Positions 6,833 to 17,363 of a DNA stretch of 64,000 bases are shown piece by piece (positions within the stretch are counted from its first letter, which is position 1; every line of letters starts with the position of its first letter). The translations under genes were made by a program, and so were the position numbers. The notes beneath the pieces are model-generated. The model searched no databases. It had not been told where the DNA came from and saw nothing but the letters and a program-made list of their open reading frames with translations. This DNA is from a virus. The stretch lies in the IMG/VR virus record IMGVR_UViG_3300025687_005582, positions 24,267 through 88,266 of that record, one strand, 5' to 3'.

Positions 6833-7949
6833 AATCAAACTTGAAGACGTTCCCTTCGGCACCTTAAACAACCTAGCAGATGGAGGCGGTCCTTCGACTG
6901 ATAGAAGAAGAACGGATCCGCTAGAGTTTCTTCGTCTTTCAACAGAGGCTGCTTACGGTAAAAATACCCTAAGAAACAAAGATACTTTTAATGGGATTGT
7001 TGTTGCATCTCGTGTTATATCTTATCCATCCTATAAGAACAAAACCGCCTTATTTGAAGAGTATCTAGTAAAGACACAAGAAAATACCCCTGCGCAAGAA
7101 GATCGAACAAGTGATTACAATCTCTACGCATATAAAGTTTATATTCCAGAACTAGAGCCTAGGTGTATTCCGAAAGGTACGGGTGACCCGGTATTGGTTA
7201 CTTATCCAGATGTATATTCAGATATGACAGATGGAGAAATCCCAATACCAAATGGTACTTTGGTATCAATAAAATATGATGATGTTGAAAATCTTTTCAA
7301 TCCTAGAATCGTCGCTAAGACTGGCGGTCCAATACAGTTGGCTGGTTTTGATACAAACGCCACAGCAGGCGCAACATTTCAAAATGGAGTGGTATCATCT
7401 TTAGACTTATCCGCAGATAATAAAAATCTCATTAATATACCGTACCAAAATATACCAGACTTTGATGGTCCGACATTCAATGCTGATGACCTTAGAGAGG
7501 CCCTAATGGGTTTGGGATATACTGAAAAAGGCAATGAAATATCAAACGGAGGAGACATAAACTCTGATATGTCAAGATATGGTATCGCAGTTTTTGAAAA
7601 AATCCGTGAGTTGTATCCTACAATAGATATTGAAGTTACTGGCGGTAACGATAAATATCACCAACAACTAAACTATAACAGTCGTCACAAAACCGGGAAC
7701 GCATTGGATTTCGTTATCTTTCCCGACACAGAAGAAAATATTAGAAAGGTTGAGGAGGTACTACAGGGATTTTCGGCAGGAGATCAGAATTTCAGATATC
7801 TGAATGAATACGACAGCCCAACGAAAGCAGCAACTGCAAAACACTTTCATATCTCTTACCGATTAGGTGGCACCGAAGCACAAAGAAATGTCGATGAAGC
7901 TGTAGCGCTAGCAGAGATCCGCGCGATTGAGGTTTACAGAATACAATGA
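6822..7949 (+). CDS. Baseplate-hub-like protein with M15 peptidase domain
   Basis: 375 residues. The N-terminal half (about 40-165) is beta-rich and resembles the OB-type domain of T4 gp5-like hub proteins. The C-terminal domain (about 230-360) matches the M15 (VanY/DD-carboxypeptidase-like) zinc peptidases: SRHKTGNALDF gives H289 and D296, and KHFHIS gives H341/H343. So the three expected zinc ligands are present. The family cuts peptide cross-links of peptidoglycan. Placed at the head of the baseplate block, it is probably a tail-associated wall hydrolase replacing the lysozyme of T4 gp5. Use as a free endolysin cannot be excluded, and no other endolysin candidate is seen in the window. Confidence 0.72.
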   Translation: MTGKIKLEDVPFGTLNNLADGGGPSTDRRRTDPLEFLRLSTEAAYGKNTLRNKDTFNGIVVASRVISYPSYKNKTALFEEYLVKTQENTPAQEDRTSDYNLYAYKVYIPELEPRCIPKGTGDPVLVTYPDVYSDMTDGEIPIPNGTLVSIKYDDVENLFNPRIVAKTGGPIQLAGFDTNATAGATFQNGVVSSLDLSADNKNLINIPYQNIPDFDGPTFNADDLREALMGLGYTEKGNEISNGGDINSDMSRYGIAVFEKIRELYPTIDIEVTGGNDKYHQQLNYNSRHKTGNALDFVIFPDTEENIRKVEEVLQGFSAGDQNFRYLNEYDSPTKAATAKHFHISYRLGGTEAQRNVDEAVALAEIRAIEVYRIQ

Positions 7950-8929
7950 CTACTAAAAACACTGCAATTGATTTAAGTGTTATCCCCCCAGACGAGAGGG
8001 CTGCTTATGATGCTATGTCTGAACAAGAAAAGGCAGAGTATTTTGGGTTTGGTGAAGGCACCAGAGGCAACTTCGACGTACCTGAATACATAAGCATAAA
8101 AGAAGAGACTGTGTTACAAAAAGGCAACTCTTCTATTGTTCTTGGTTTAGATCGCCCTAACAATATTCTATCGGGATATGGGGGCTCAAAAGATACTCAC
8201 TGTGCTTCCATCGACATTGTAGCTGGTCGTTTGGGATATCGAGCGCGCCGACGCGATAATCGCGGAAAGCTTTTGAATGTAGATCCAAACTTTAAGTTGG
8301 ATGCTGCTCGTGTCTATATTTCTCAAAAAGCAGACCCGGATTCTTATTTTGGATTGGCGGCGGGAATAGTTGGCAACACAAAGCCGGATAGTCCTAGAAG
8401 CACCGTGGCTATAAAAGCAGACACTTTAAGATTTGTCGCCAGAGAGAACATTAAGCTTGTTACTAGAACTGATAAGAAGAATTCTCAAGGTGGTGACGTA
8501 ACGAACGCTTCTACAACTGGCTATGGTATTGATTTGATCGCCATGAACGACGACAGAGACATGCAACCACTAGTAAAGGGGTCAAACCTCCAACAGTGTC
8601 TAACAGAGACCTTAGATGCGATACACGACCTTAGAGAGTTATTCAAGAACTTTTTGGAATACAACAGAAATCTTACACAAGCTATCTTGACTCACACACA
8701 CCGCTCGCCTTTCTATGGACAACTAACATCTCCTGATTTTGAAAGTATTTTGCCAAAAGGCACTGAAGCGATGATCAATACTCTCACAAATGTCGAGGCT
8801 CAGTTGATGCTTCATATGCAAAAGGTAAGTGGCATCAAACAAAGTTATTTGCAGACACCGGGAGGTGCTGAGACTACGAAAGATGGTAAGGGCTTATTTA
8901 TATTAAGCAAATATAACAATACGAATTAA
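7946..8929 (+). CDS. Baseplate hub/spike protein (gp5 C-terminal-like)
   Basis: 327 residues. Central features are GYGGSKDTHCASIDIVAGR (about residues 77-95), beta-rich repeats such as DTLRFVARENIKLVTRT, then QPLVKGSNLQQCL and a helical part containing ILTHTHRSPFYGQLTSP. This series occurs in gp5/spike-like hub proteins of marine T4-like phages, where the beta part forms the central spike. It overlaps the peptidase-hub gene by 4 nt. Together the two genes look like a split gp5: hub plus hydrolase in one, spike in the other (inference). The start is not in doubt; residues 1-45 are acidic and probably flexible. Confidence 0.6.
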   Translation: MTTKNTAIDLSVIPPDERAAYDAMSEQEKAEYFGFGEGTRGNFDVPEYISIKEETVLQKGNSSIVLGLDRPNNILSGYGGSKDTHCASIDIVAGRLGYRARRRDNRGKLLNVDPNFKLDAARVYISQKADPDSYFGLAAGIVGNTKPDSPRSTVAIKADTLRFVARENIKLVTRTDKKNSQGGDVTNASTTGYGIDLIAMNDDRDMQPLVKGSNLQQCLTETLDAIHDLRELFKNFLEYNRNLTQAILTHTHRSPFYGQLTSPDFESILPKGTEAMINTLTNVEAQLMLHMQKVSGIKQSYLQTPGGAETTKDGKGLFILSKYNNTN

Positions 8930-8936
8930 TTAAGAC

Positions 8937-11900
8937 ATGGCTTCAATCACCACTAAGAAATACTTAAGCAAATCTTTCAATACTCCGTTTTATGATAAAA
9001 ATAGCGGAACATATAAGGTAAAAATCAAAGTAAGCAGCAACGCTTTAGCTGGCGGTGTTGGATCTCAATTTGGTCTGCTATCAATCAAAGAACAGGGAGC
9101 GAGGGCGTTTGTTTCATCATATCTTCCAGAGTTCTACTCGTATTTGTTTGATGAAGAGTATTTTCAAGAACAAGCAAATGGTGATTTAGATCTAGCAGAA
9201 TCCTTGATAGAAGAGATAGTAAACTCGGTTCAGTTAGAGACTTCTTATCAAACTTCGCCACCATCGGCTATGTCGATTGTGATTGTTAGGACGCTTTATA
9301 ACTTTGATGATAAAAGAGAGGAGCTACTAAGTGAAGGCAATATGCCTGATTTTGAGCCGAACCTTACTTTCTTCAATCAGCGCCTTGGTATCGAAGGCGA
9401 GATATCTGAAACAACCTTAACCGTAGGTACTCTTGGAGAGCAGAACAATCTATTGAACAATGGCCTTAGAATGTTCGATACCCAATATGCAGGCTTTGAG
9501 GGGCAGATAAATCTTAATGTCGCGTTTGGTCCCCTACAAATACAAGCTACTAAGACTCTCAATAAGCTTGTAACGCTTCTATCAGAGCAGTTGAAAACGC
9601 AAGTTCCAAGTTATGATTTCTCGGAAGCAGATACTATTACCCTTATTTTTGGTAAAAAGAATGGGAAACTTGCTATATCTAGAATAGATTACCTTCTGAT
9701 CGAAGAGTCGATTCAAAGCCAGCCACTTAAAGTTGGTTATTTCCCTATCATTGAAAACAGCAACCTATTGAATGATCCAATGACTTTGGCTGTTCTGAGA
9801 AACTACCAAAGTCTTTTGACTTCTATTCAAGATACGATTGATACAAATAGCCCTTATTCTTTTTATGACTTCCTAAACGACGACGCGGTCAAAGATTCGT
9901 TAGGTTTCGATGGAAGCATAATCGAGAACTTCCAGATCCAGCCCAAAAAAGATATGACCAATGAGCTTCTAAGGGTTGCTAACGATTATGGTCTGATAGA
10001 TGTGAATAATGTTGATGACTTAGAGAAAGGCTTTAAAGATTACTTTACGTCGGAAGAATACAAGAAACTTAAAAAAGAAGTTGCTGATAATCCCGAGGTT
10101 TTCAAGAGAGTCGCCGCTGCACAAACAGTCAAGGCTTTGAATACAGCCGCACAAGTTTCAGAAGTAATCGGAGATGTCTTAGATCAAGGTCCTTTGGGAC
10201 TGATAGAAAGAGCAAACCCAAAGGTTGCTTACATCATGCGACAGTTTGGTATTGACGAAATAGCGAGAGAAGCATTTATGTGCCTGACTTTTGGAGCATC
10301 TGTTGAGGCCGGAAGAATCAATAAAGCTGTTAGAAATGCATTAGTTAGAGCTGGATCTTCAGTTTATTATCCGCCTGATGTTCCGAAAGAAGCTCCGATC
10401 AGTTTGCCGGAGGTTGATTTCACTCAGTTCCAGATCTTCACAGTCTCTGGCGAACTTTGGAAAGAGATAGAAAAGGTAATCGTTGATACGGTTCAACAAA
10501 CTGTTTTGGAAGTCATCAAAACATTAGCTGATTTATTGAGAGAAAACTGTGCCCTAACAACACCTAGGTCTAGTGACTATGGCGAAAATGATTTAACAGA
10601 TTTTATTGAAGATAATCCAAATCCCGGTACTTCCCTGTTACCAACAGTTGGCGCGGGATCTCAACTTGACCAACTATCCGGAAAGAATGGGCTTACGAAT
10701 CAACAAATATTAGATTACTTATCTGCTTTGTCTTCAATATTAAGTTCTATTGATATTTGTATTCTTCTGTTAAACAGAGATGATGCTTCCGACGAGTTGA
10801 TGGATAGAATATTGGAGTTCAATCAGAACTACAACGACGAGGCTGTTGCTAGAAGATTAAGCTCTAGAACAGACATATTGGGATTCTTTGAGGACCTATC
10901 AGGCGTTGTAGATGTTACAAACCTTTGCAATGAGATCGCCAATGAACTTTATGAGACCAATCAAGATAATGTTTGCTTGGATGAGGGTATCTTCGATGAT
11001 GAGAACGTTCAAGAGCTTTTAGATTTGATTGAGAACGGCTTACAGGTCACCCCTCCAAACTTTAACTTGGATTGTCCTGATAGTGAGTTTTTAGATCCTA
11101 CAATAACTAAATCTATTCCGGAGACTTTCAACACCTTAGCGGAAATAGTTCAGTTGCAGTTTATTGCATCTGGCGACTCTGTAAAGGAAATAATGCTTGA
11201 ACCCGTTCAGAAAAATCAATCAAGAGTTCTGGACGATATACGACAAGTAAACACTGGTTCTATTGGCGATCCGATAGATCCTGCATTCTTGGCGACTATT
11301 GTTGGCGTTTTGCAGCAAATGCAGAATGGGTTCAGTGATCTAGATGAGCAGTTACAACAATGCGATGTGGATCTATCAAGATTTTTGGGAACCGATCAGG
11401 CAGCAACTGCCGAGACAATCACGACTATTGCTCTTGCTTTATCAAGCTCTATCGCAGACCCTAACTTTAAGGATGCGATACAAAATATTATCAATAACGT
11501 TGATAATCTAGCAAATCCAGAGAATGCCTCAAATCCAGTATTCACGGCGTATGATTTTAATCAAAACTTTTTGAATGCGTTTAGGGATTACATAATCCCT
11601 GATTCATTTGGATTTGATCCACAATCTTTATCGACTGTAACCGAAAACTTTTATAGCTCATTTGTTTTAACAGGAGCGGTCGATGAATATAGAGATCTTG
11701 AATTGCTATTCAAGTTTGATAACGAGTTCACGCCAATATCCATAACAACATTGGATGAAAATATACCGGTGACTGTAATGTCCACGGGTTCAGATCCAAA
11801 TAATCCATTCACCATAAACCTTACAGATGAGGAAGTTATTGCGGGACAGGCTCTCAATCCGGATTTAGGAACTGGTATAGAAGACATAGGAAGAATACCA

Positions 11901-13637
11901 AACAGCCTTTCGCTAACTTACCCTACCAGAGGTGGCTATACAGACCCACAGTTAAACATTGATTTCAACTTAGATCGATTTTTCCGCAACAATGCAGAGG
12001 ATGAAATAATAGGTGGAGAAAAATCTCCAACCGTTGGGGAATGGAACCTCAATAACCTGCTGCCGGAAAGCATATCTACAGGCATAGCTGAAACAGCAAA
12101 TGTATTTGTAAACAAGTTTGCAGTAGCTATTTTAGATAATCTAAATGCCGAAACAGCTCAAGAAGAGCTAGAAGTTTACTACAGCGATTTCCCAAGAGTT
12201 TACGGGCAGTTAGTTGAAAATGCTTTTGAATATGTTCTAAAAAATGGAGTATTTGATGCTGCGACTTTGCAGTCATTAAACTTCTTTACACAAACAGAAA
12301 ACTGCCCACCAAGCGAACTTGGCGACTTCCTTGATATCCAGGGTATTATAAACCAAATGATTGAGGAGTATAAAGAGTCTGCCTGCAGCGGTGAAGATAT
12401 TCCTTTGAGTTCAAAGATAAGAAACGTAATCAAGTTTGGTATGTATTTGCTTTTGGTTCAGATACATATTGCTGAGGTTATTATTAAAAATATCTTTGTT
12501 ATGTCGGCTTATAACCTTGATAGCATTCTTGATAGAAACAGTTTTGTATTCACGTTCATTAGAGGGCAAATCCTTCAGTCTCTCTTGTTCTATTTTGATG
12601 CCATTGAGCCATCGGCTGAGAACAGAATACGAATGGATCTAACATCTTATTTCAACCTCAAAGCACGCCGCTCTGTTGTAGCCCAGAGAGGTGGCATTTT
12701 ATACCTTGATGGAACAGTGGCCATCCCAGCAGGCACACAGTTCTCAATAACAGATGAAGACACTTTCTTTGGCTTTGATGAAATTTTAGATTTCTTGATC
12801 TCGGATAGAATCGATAGAAGCCGTCAAGCAATCAACAATGCTTTGCGTAAAGCGCTTCCAAACACGAATCAGCTATCTTTCAACGAATCTATGTTGAGGA
12901 CACTACCGGGTATTACAGTTCAAAATGACGAGCCGTCTGCAATATCAAATGTTATATCACAATTGACGCCATCATCATTAAGGCTTTTGAATATTCCGGA
13001 AGTTGGGTTGATAATGACGATGAAGCTTTCCGGAGAGAACGCAGCTGCCGCTACCTCGGAGCAATACGAGAACCTGTTGACTTCGGATAGAGAACAGCAA
13101 AACTTGGACCCGCTACCAGTCAGCGAGTCAGATTTCACACAAGGTACAGTACCATTCGTAGCCTTGACCGCCGCGCAAAGAAGATATCTTAATGGTACAG
13201 TAACAACCAATACGGAAACAAATAGAATATTTGTTCATGTTACTTTGGGCGCCGGCGTTATGGGTGATGAGTTCCAAGCTTTGAACACTGCTAGGGCTGA
13301 GATAAGTAATGCTTATCCAAATGCTTTTCTAACTGAAGCAGTACCAGTGATCATTATTTCATCCCCAGGTGTTGGACTACGATACGGTTGGCAAGTCAAG
13401 GGAACATTGGATACAACTCAACAACAAGATACAGAAGATTCTTTTTCTACAATCACCCAACAAGAAGAAGATGTAACTGGTCGTCGTTACTTCAAGCTTT
13501 GGGTCAAGAAAGGCCAGGATGTCTATCTCTTGTTAGATCTAGGCTATAGAAATGAAGGGATCCCTCCGATCACCTCTGATGACGCGCAGGGACTTGGTGG
13601 TATGCCTATAGGTGGTCTACCGACAATACCGTCATAG
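8937..13637 (+). CDS. Large baseplate/tail structural protein (1566 aa)
   Basis: Not assignable to a T4 gene by motif. Uniform base composition and absence of stops over 4.7 kb show a real gene. The protein is acidic, mixed helix/strand, with few cysteines. One clearly hydrophobic segment (about residues 1163-1192, MYLLLVQIHIAEVIIKNIF) is unusual for a baseplate protein and could be a buried core helix or membrane-interacting. Its position between the hub/spike and gp25-gp6 genes makes a baseplate role likely. The ribosome site is weak (AAGAC). Confidence 0.6.
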   Translation: MASITTKKYLSKSFNTPFYDKNSGTYKVKIKVSSNALAGGVGSQFGLLSIKEQGARAFVSSYLPEFYSYLFDEEYFQEQANGDLDLAESLIEEIVNSVQLETSYQTSPPSAMSIVIVRTLYNFDDKREELLSEGNMPDFEPNLTFFNQRLGIEGEISETTLTVGTLGEQNNLLNNGLRMFDTQYAGFEGQINLNVAFGPLQIQATKTLNKLVTLLSEQLKTQVPSYDFSEADTITLIFGKKNGKLAISRIDYLLIEESIQSQPLKVGYFPIIENSNLLNDPMTLAVLRNYQSLLTSIQDTIDTNSPYSFYDFLNDDAVKDSLGFDGSIIENFQIQPKKDMTNELLRVANDYGLIDVNNVDDLEKGFKDYFTSEEYKKLKKEVADNPEVFKRVAAAQTVKALNTAAQVSEVIGDVLDQGPLGLIERANPKVAYIMRQFGIDEIAREAFMCLTFGASVEAGRINKAVRNALVRAGSSVYYPPDVPKEAPISLPEVDFTQFQIFTVSGELWKEIEKVIVDTVQQTVLEVIKTLADLLRENCALTTPRSSDYGENDLTDFIEDNPNPGTSLLPTVGAGSQLDQLSGKNGLTNQQILDYLSALSSILSSIDICILLLNRDDASDELMDRILEFNQNYNDEAVARRLSSRTDILGFFEDLSGVVDVTNLCNEIANELYETNQDNVCLDEGIFDDENVQELLDLIENGLQVTPPNFNLDCPDSEFLDPTITKSIPETFNTLAEIVQLQFIASGDSVKEIMLEPVQKNQSRVLDDIRQVNTGSIGDPIDPAFLATIVGVLQQMQNGFSDLDEQLQQCDVDLSRFLGTDQAATAETITTIALALSSSIADPNFKDAIQNIINNVDNLANPENASNPVFTAYDFNQNFLNAFRDYIIPDSFGFDPQSLSTVTENFYSSFVLTGAVDEYRDLELLFKFDNEFTPISITTLDENIPVTVMSTGSDPNNPFTINLTDEEVIAGQALNPDLGTGIEDIGRIPNSLSLTYPTRGGYTDPQLNIDFNLDRFFRNNAEDEIIGGEKSPTVGEWNLNNLLPESISTGIAETANVFVNKFAVAILDNLNAETAQEELEVYYSDFPRVYGQLVENAFEYVLKNGVFDAATLQSLNFFTQTENCPPSELGDFLDIQGIINQMIEEYKESACSGEDIPLSSKIRNVIKFGMYLLLVQIHIAEVIIKNIFVMSAYNLDSILDRNSFVFTFIRGQILQSLLFYFDAIEPSAENRIRMDLTSYFNLKARRSVVAQRGGILYLDGTVAIPAGTQFSITDEDTFFGFDEILDFLISDRIDRSRQAINNALRKALPNTNQLSFNESMLRTLPGITVQNDEPSAISNVISQLTPSSLRLLNIPEVGLIMTMKLSGENAAAATSEQYENLLTSDREQQNLDPLPVSESDFTQGTVPFVALTAAQRRYLNGTVTTNTETNRIFVHVTLGAGVMGDEFQALNTARAEISNAYPNAFLTEAVPVIIISSPGVGLRYGWQVKGTLDTTQQQDTEDSFSTITQQEEDVTGRRYFKLWVKKGQDVYLLLDLGYRNEGIPPITSDDAQGLGGMPIGGLPTIPS

Positions 13638-13647
13638 GAAAGCTATT

Positions 13648-15153
13648 ATGTCATATTTTATTGGAAATACTCCTGCTGAAAAGAATCTTGCTAACGCACT
13701 CATTGACGAACTTCACGATGAGTTTGGCTTACCGTTATCTGATAGTAGTAATGGTGGTCCGGGGTTTGCGTATCAGCCTGACACGGACTCCGGTGTAGTT
13801 GGTGAGTTGGGCGATGCTGATTCGACTAAGAGAGCAGAGTGGAAAGCTCTTTTAGAAGAAGCAAATACCACTATACAAAGAGCGGCCAATATGTATAGTA
13901 ACACTCCAGAAGATTTTAAACAGCAGATTTTTCCCGAGTTTGGTATCGAGTATTGGGATACATCGCTGAACTTTGCAACCACTGATTTAGCGCAGTTCGA
14001 CTCTTTTACACGCCCCAATGCAGAAAGATTTTTTTGGAGCGAGCTAGAGGGCCCCGATACCTACACAGTTAGAAACTTGATTCTAATATATCAAGCTCTT
14101 ATGGGTGACGGTGGATACAACCCGTTTCCGGCCCCACGGAACAGCGCTCTAGATGGCTCTTTAGGCCGCTGGGATCAGATTCGTGTTAACGAGTTGCTAT
14201 TTGTAGTGAATCGAGAGTTGGACCTAAGACAAGAAGCTGTCTCAGAAGCTGTAGCAACTCAAGAGTATATTTTAGATTCTATCGGTATCGACTACGAAGC
14301 AGATGATATCAACTTTATAATGAACAACGATGACTTCACCAGATTCTTCTCGACAACATTTGATTCTGATACGATCTCTTTAATACCGCTTATTTACAAC
14401 TTCTATCTTTCTTCAAAGTATTTCCAAGGAATCAACGAAGCTTTCCGGACACCAAAAGACAGAGTTTTAAGCATAATCTTGTCTACCATAGCGAACGATA
14501 ATAACTTTGATTCAACTCCAGATCTCTCAAGACCAGCAGCAAATAACGCTATAGCAAGTTCTACCGGTCAAGATCAGAACGCAGCTTTCAACTCTGCCGC
14601 AAGAGATTTTATTCTTAAGATGCTTATCAAGACCCCAATCGATATTCTAAAGGGTGTTGTAGAGCTCGCAGACCCACACGTTGCGATTTCAAAGGGCATC
14701 AAGATAGGAACTGGCTTTGCTTTTAATGAGTTAGCTAAGGTCATTGACGAGAGTGGTGTCGCACAGGAACTAAATACAGCATTGGCTGAGGGGTCACAAG
14801 GAAATCTCAATCCATCGTTTAATGGAGAAGATTTAACAAAACTATTATTGTGCCTTGGTGATTTTGCTATGCAAGAAGGTCTTGCTGCGACATTAGACGC
14901 ATCACAGCCTCCAAATAACGATGGACAGCCGCCAGTTCCAGAGAACTTCTTTCCCAGAGTATCTATTGATGGTATTGACTTCACGGGAACTGTCTCTGGA
15001 ATGCTTATGATGCCTCCGAGCCCACTTGGTATCATTTATTTATTATTAGAACTACTTAAAAGTGATATTACGAATCAAACGAATAATGTCTCAAACGCTA
15101 GTGCTGAAAACGCCAATGCAAACGAGTGTAGTGACACACCGGAGGAAGGATAA
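13648..15153 (+). CDS. Probable baseplate structural protein (501 aa)
   Basis: The frame is open from an earlier ATG at 13612, but the ATG at 13648 has an AGGAAAG ribosome site and does not overlap the upstream gene, giving 501 residues starting MSYFIGNTPAEKNL. No family recognised. The middle is helical with a hydrophobic stretch (about 310-345, LKMLIKTPIDILKGVVELAD), and the C-terminus has a Pro-rich, hydrophobic GMLMMPPSPLGIIYLLLELL segment. Such segments also occur in the preceding 1566-residue protein, suggesting the two pack together. It abuts the gp25 gene with no gap, so baseplate assembly is the best inference. Confidence 0.6.
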   Translation: MSYFIGNTPAEKNLANALIDELHDEFGLPLSDSSNGGPGFAYQPDTDSGVVGELGDADSTKRAEWKALLEEANTTIQRAANMYSNTPEDFKQQIFPEFGIEYWDTSLNFATTDLAQFDSFTRPNAERFFWSELEGPDTYTVRNLILIYQALMGDGGYNPFPAPRNSALDGSLGRWDQIRVNELLFVVNRELDLRQEAVSEAVATQEYILDSIGIDYEADDINFIMNNDDFTRFFSTTFDSDTISLIPLIYNFYLSSKYFQGINEAFRTPKDRVLSIILSTIANDNNFDSTPDLSRPAANNAIASSTGQDQNAAFNSAARDFILKMLIKTPIDILKGVVELADPHVAISKGIKIGTGFAFNELAKVIDESGVAQELNTALAEGSQGNLNPSFNGEDLTKLLLCLGDFAMQEGLAATLDASQPPNNDGQPPVPENFFPRVSIDGIDFTGTVSGMLMMPPSPLGIIYLLLELLKSDITNQTNNVSNASAENANANECSDTPEEG

Positions 15154-15552
15154 ATGGCATCTGGATTATCTCCAAAGTTACCATTAACAGTAAGCGAGGT
15201 ATTCGGTCCTTACAACTTAAATGTTACTTTTGAAGAGTTAGCAAAGCAAAATCTTAAAATGCTTATTTTAACTATTCCGGGCGAAAGAATCATGGATCCA
15301 AACTTTGGTGTGGGATTAAGAAGGTACTTATTTGAGTTCAATGGCTCCAATACTTACTCTCTTATAGAGTCAAAGATCCGCGAACAGGTTGGAAGATACT
15401 TAAGTTACATCCAGATAGACAATATTCAGTTTCAAATACCAGAAGGAAATCCAGACCTTTACCCTCATAACCTTTCGGTAGCTATATCTTTCACAATATT
15501 ACCACTTCAGCAGTCAACATCTTTGCAAATTGATGTTGATCAACCTATTTAG
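15154..15552 (+). CDS. Baseplate wedge protein, gp25/GPW family
   Basis: 132 residues, the same length as T4 gp25. NLKMLILTIPGERIMDPNFGVGLRRYLFE (about residues 31-59) carries the family's core: the 'L.t..GER..p.fG..l' strand-turn and the following helix. In T4, gp25 joins gp6 and gp53 to form the inner core of each baseplate wedge and starts sheath assembly. The gp6-like gene follows directly, the usual gene order in contractile tails. Good confidence from sequence alone. Confidence 0.9.
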   Translation: MASGLSPKLPLTVSEVFGPYNLNVTFEELAKQNLKMLILTIPGERIMDPNFGVGLRRYLFEFNGSNTYSLIESKIREQVGRYLSYIQIDNIQFQIPEGNPDLYPHNLSVAISFTILPLQQSTSLQIDVDQPI

Positions 15553-15563
15553 AGAAGCATATT

Positions 15564-17363
15564 ATGGCCAAAAAACTACAACCTATCGATTACACAAGCC
15601 GCGACTTCGACTCTATTCGTAGAGACCTAGAAAACTACGCGAAGAGATACTACCCGGATACATACAAAGATTTCAACCAAGCCTCTTTTGGCTCTTTGAT
15701 GCTGGATACAGTTGCCTACATCGGTGATATTTTATCCTTTTACCTTGATTATCAAACAAATGAATCGTTTTTAGAGTCTTCTATCGAGTACAATAACGTT
15801 GTTCGTCTTGCAAGACAGATGGGTTTCAAGCTAAACACGAGCCCTTCTTCCTACGGGTTGTTGACATTTTATATTCAGGTTCCATCGGATGCCAACACAG
15901 CTGGTCCTAACCTAGAATACGCGCCAGTTCTGCGCGCAGGATCTATCTTCTCTTCTACAGGAGGTGGTCTTTACACTCTCTTGGAAGACGTAGATTTTGC
16001 AGTATCCACAAATCAGGTTGTAGTTGGTACTGTTGACTCTACCACTGGTAACCCAACAAACTTTGTTATTAGGGCCCAAGGCCGAGCAGTATCTGGTAGA
16101 ACGCTTTTCAAAGAGTTGCAAGTAGGAAACTTCCAAAGATTCTTAAGAGTAGACTTAGAGAACAGTCGTGTTGCTGAGGTACTGAGTGTTTTGGATTCCG
16201 AAGGGCACGAATATGTAGAAGTAGATCACCTCTCACAAAATGTCGTGTATAAAGCAATTCGTAACACCAATACGTCCACTAACTCAACTGTAAGAAATAT
16301 CCTTAAAGCAGTCCCAGTTGCAAGAAGATTCACAGTTGAGCGCGAGGGAGATAGAACATATTTACAGTTTGGTTATGGCTCTGACTCTGAGTTACTATCT
16401 GATTCAGTCGCAGATCCTACGAATCTTGTTTTGGACTTGAATGGTCGCAACTACATTACGGATGCCGACTTCGATCCGACAAAATTAATCAGCACAGACA
16501 AGTTTGGTATTGCTCCGGCAAATACAACTTTAAGAATCGGATACAGAGTAAACCTAACTAACGATGTAAACGCTGCCGTAAACTCTATTACAGGAGTAGA
16601 CCGACCCCTATTCCGTTTTACCTCTCAGGGGTCACTATCACAGACACTTCGCAACACTGTTATCGGTTCCTTAGAGGTACTAAACGAAGAGCCATTTGTT
16701 GGTGATATATCTTTGCCTTCCTCGGAAGAGATTAAGCAAAGAGTATTTGGCTTCTACGCTACCCAGAATAGGGCAGTGACCATTCAGGATTATCAATCAA
16801 TCTGCTATGGAATGCCTGCAAAGTTCGGATCTGTTAAAAGAGCAGCGGTTGTTAGAGACTTTGATGAGTTCAAGAGAAACCTCAACATATATGTTATCTC
16901 AGAAGATACAAGCGGAAAATTGCTCACTGCAAACACAACTCTAAAGAACAACTTAAGAAGTTGGCTTTTACAGTATAAAGTAGTTAACGATACCATTGAT
17001 ATTTTAGATGCCGAAATCGTCAACTTCGGAATCAACTATGTTGTAGCTATTGATTTGAACACAAATAGATTCAATGTTATCAATCGAGCGAACGCAGCTT
17101 TGAGAGATTATCTTGTTAAAAATCAATATGATATCGGTGAGTCTATTCTTATAACAGACTTCTACAAAGTTCTACAAAAGGTAAACGGCATTATAGACGT
17201 TATAGATTTAGAAATCGTTGGTAAAACAGGTGCATCCTACGCAGATTCGTCATTTAGTTTTCAAGATAATCTTTCTGCCGATGGTAGAAGAATCGAAGGT
17301 CAAGAAAACGCAATCTTCGAACTTAAGTTCGCCAACGTGGATATCAAGGGAGCAATCCAGTAA
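15564..17363 (+). CDS. Baseplate wedge protein, gp6-like (J family)
   Basis: 599 residues (T4 gp6 is 660). The N-terminus has DYTSRDFDSIRRDL and FGSLMLDTVAYIGDILSFYLDYQTNESFLESS (about residues 45-78), the hallmark of gp6/phage J-type wedge proteins. The C-terminal half has the conserved RAVTIQDYQSICY and DIGESILITDFYKVL segments of the same family. In T4, gp6 dimers make the ring that clamps neighbouring wedges. It directly follows gp25, and its stop overlaps the next ATG by 1 nt. A CTATTTA motif at 15545-15551 lies just before the gene but within the end of gp25 and is very close to the ATG. Confidence 0.9.
   Translation: MAKKLQPIDYTSRDFDSIRRDLENYAKRYYPDTYKDFNQASFGSLMLDTVAYIGDILSFYLDYQTNESFLESSIEYNNVVRLARQMGFKLNTSPSSYGLLTFYIQVPSDANTAGPNLEYAPVLRAGSIFSSTGGGLYTLLEDVDFAVSTNQVVVGTVDSTTGNPTNFVIRAQGRAVSGRTLFKELQVGNFQRFLRVDLENSRVAEVLSVLDSEGHEYVEVDHLSQNVVYKAIRNTNTSTNSTVRNILKAVPVARRFTVEREGDRTYLQFGYGSDSELLSDSVADPTNLVLDLNGRNYITDADFDPTKLISTDKFGIAPANTTLRIGYRVNLTNDVNAAVNSITGVDRPLFRFTSQGSLSQTLRNTVIGSLEVLNEEPFVGDISLPSSEEIKQRVFGFYATQNRAVTIQDYQSICYGMPAKFGSVKRAAVVRDFDEFKRNLNIYVISEDTSGKLLTANTTLKNNLRSWLLQYKVVNDTIDILDAEIVNFGINYVVAIDLNTNRFNVINRANAALRDYLVKNQYDIGESILITDFYKVLQKVNGIIDVIDLEIVGKTGASYADSSFSFQDNLSADGRRIEGQENAIFELKFANVDIKGAIQ

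Noticed and set aside
14574-15035. Antisense open frame of 153 codons in the 501-residue structural gene
   Set aside because: Shadow of a well-supported plus-strand frame; Ser/Pro-rich translation with no domain features.
15545-15551. CTATTTA just before the gp6 gene as a promoter
   Set aside because: It is the last codons of gp25 and only 19 nt from the ATG, leaving almost no leader. Chance use in coding DNA (also seen at 6419 and 50433) explains it as well.
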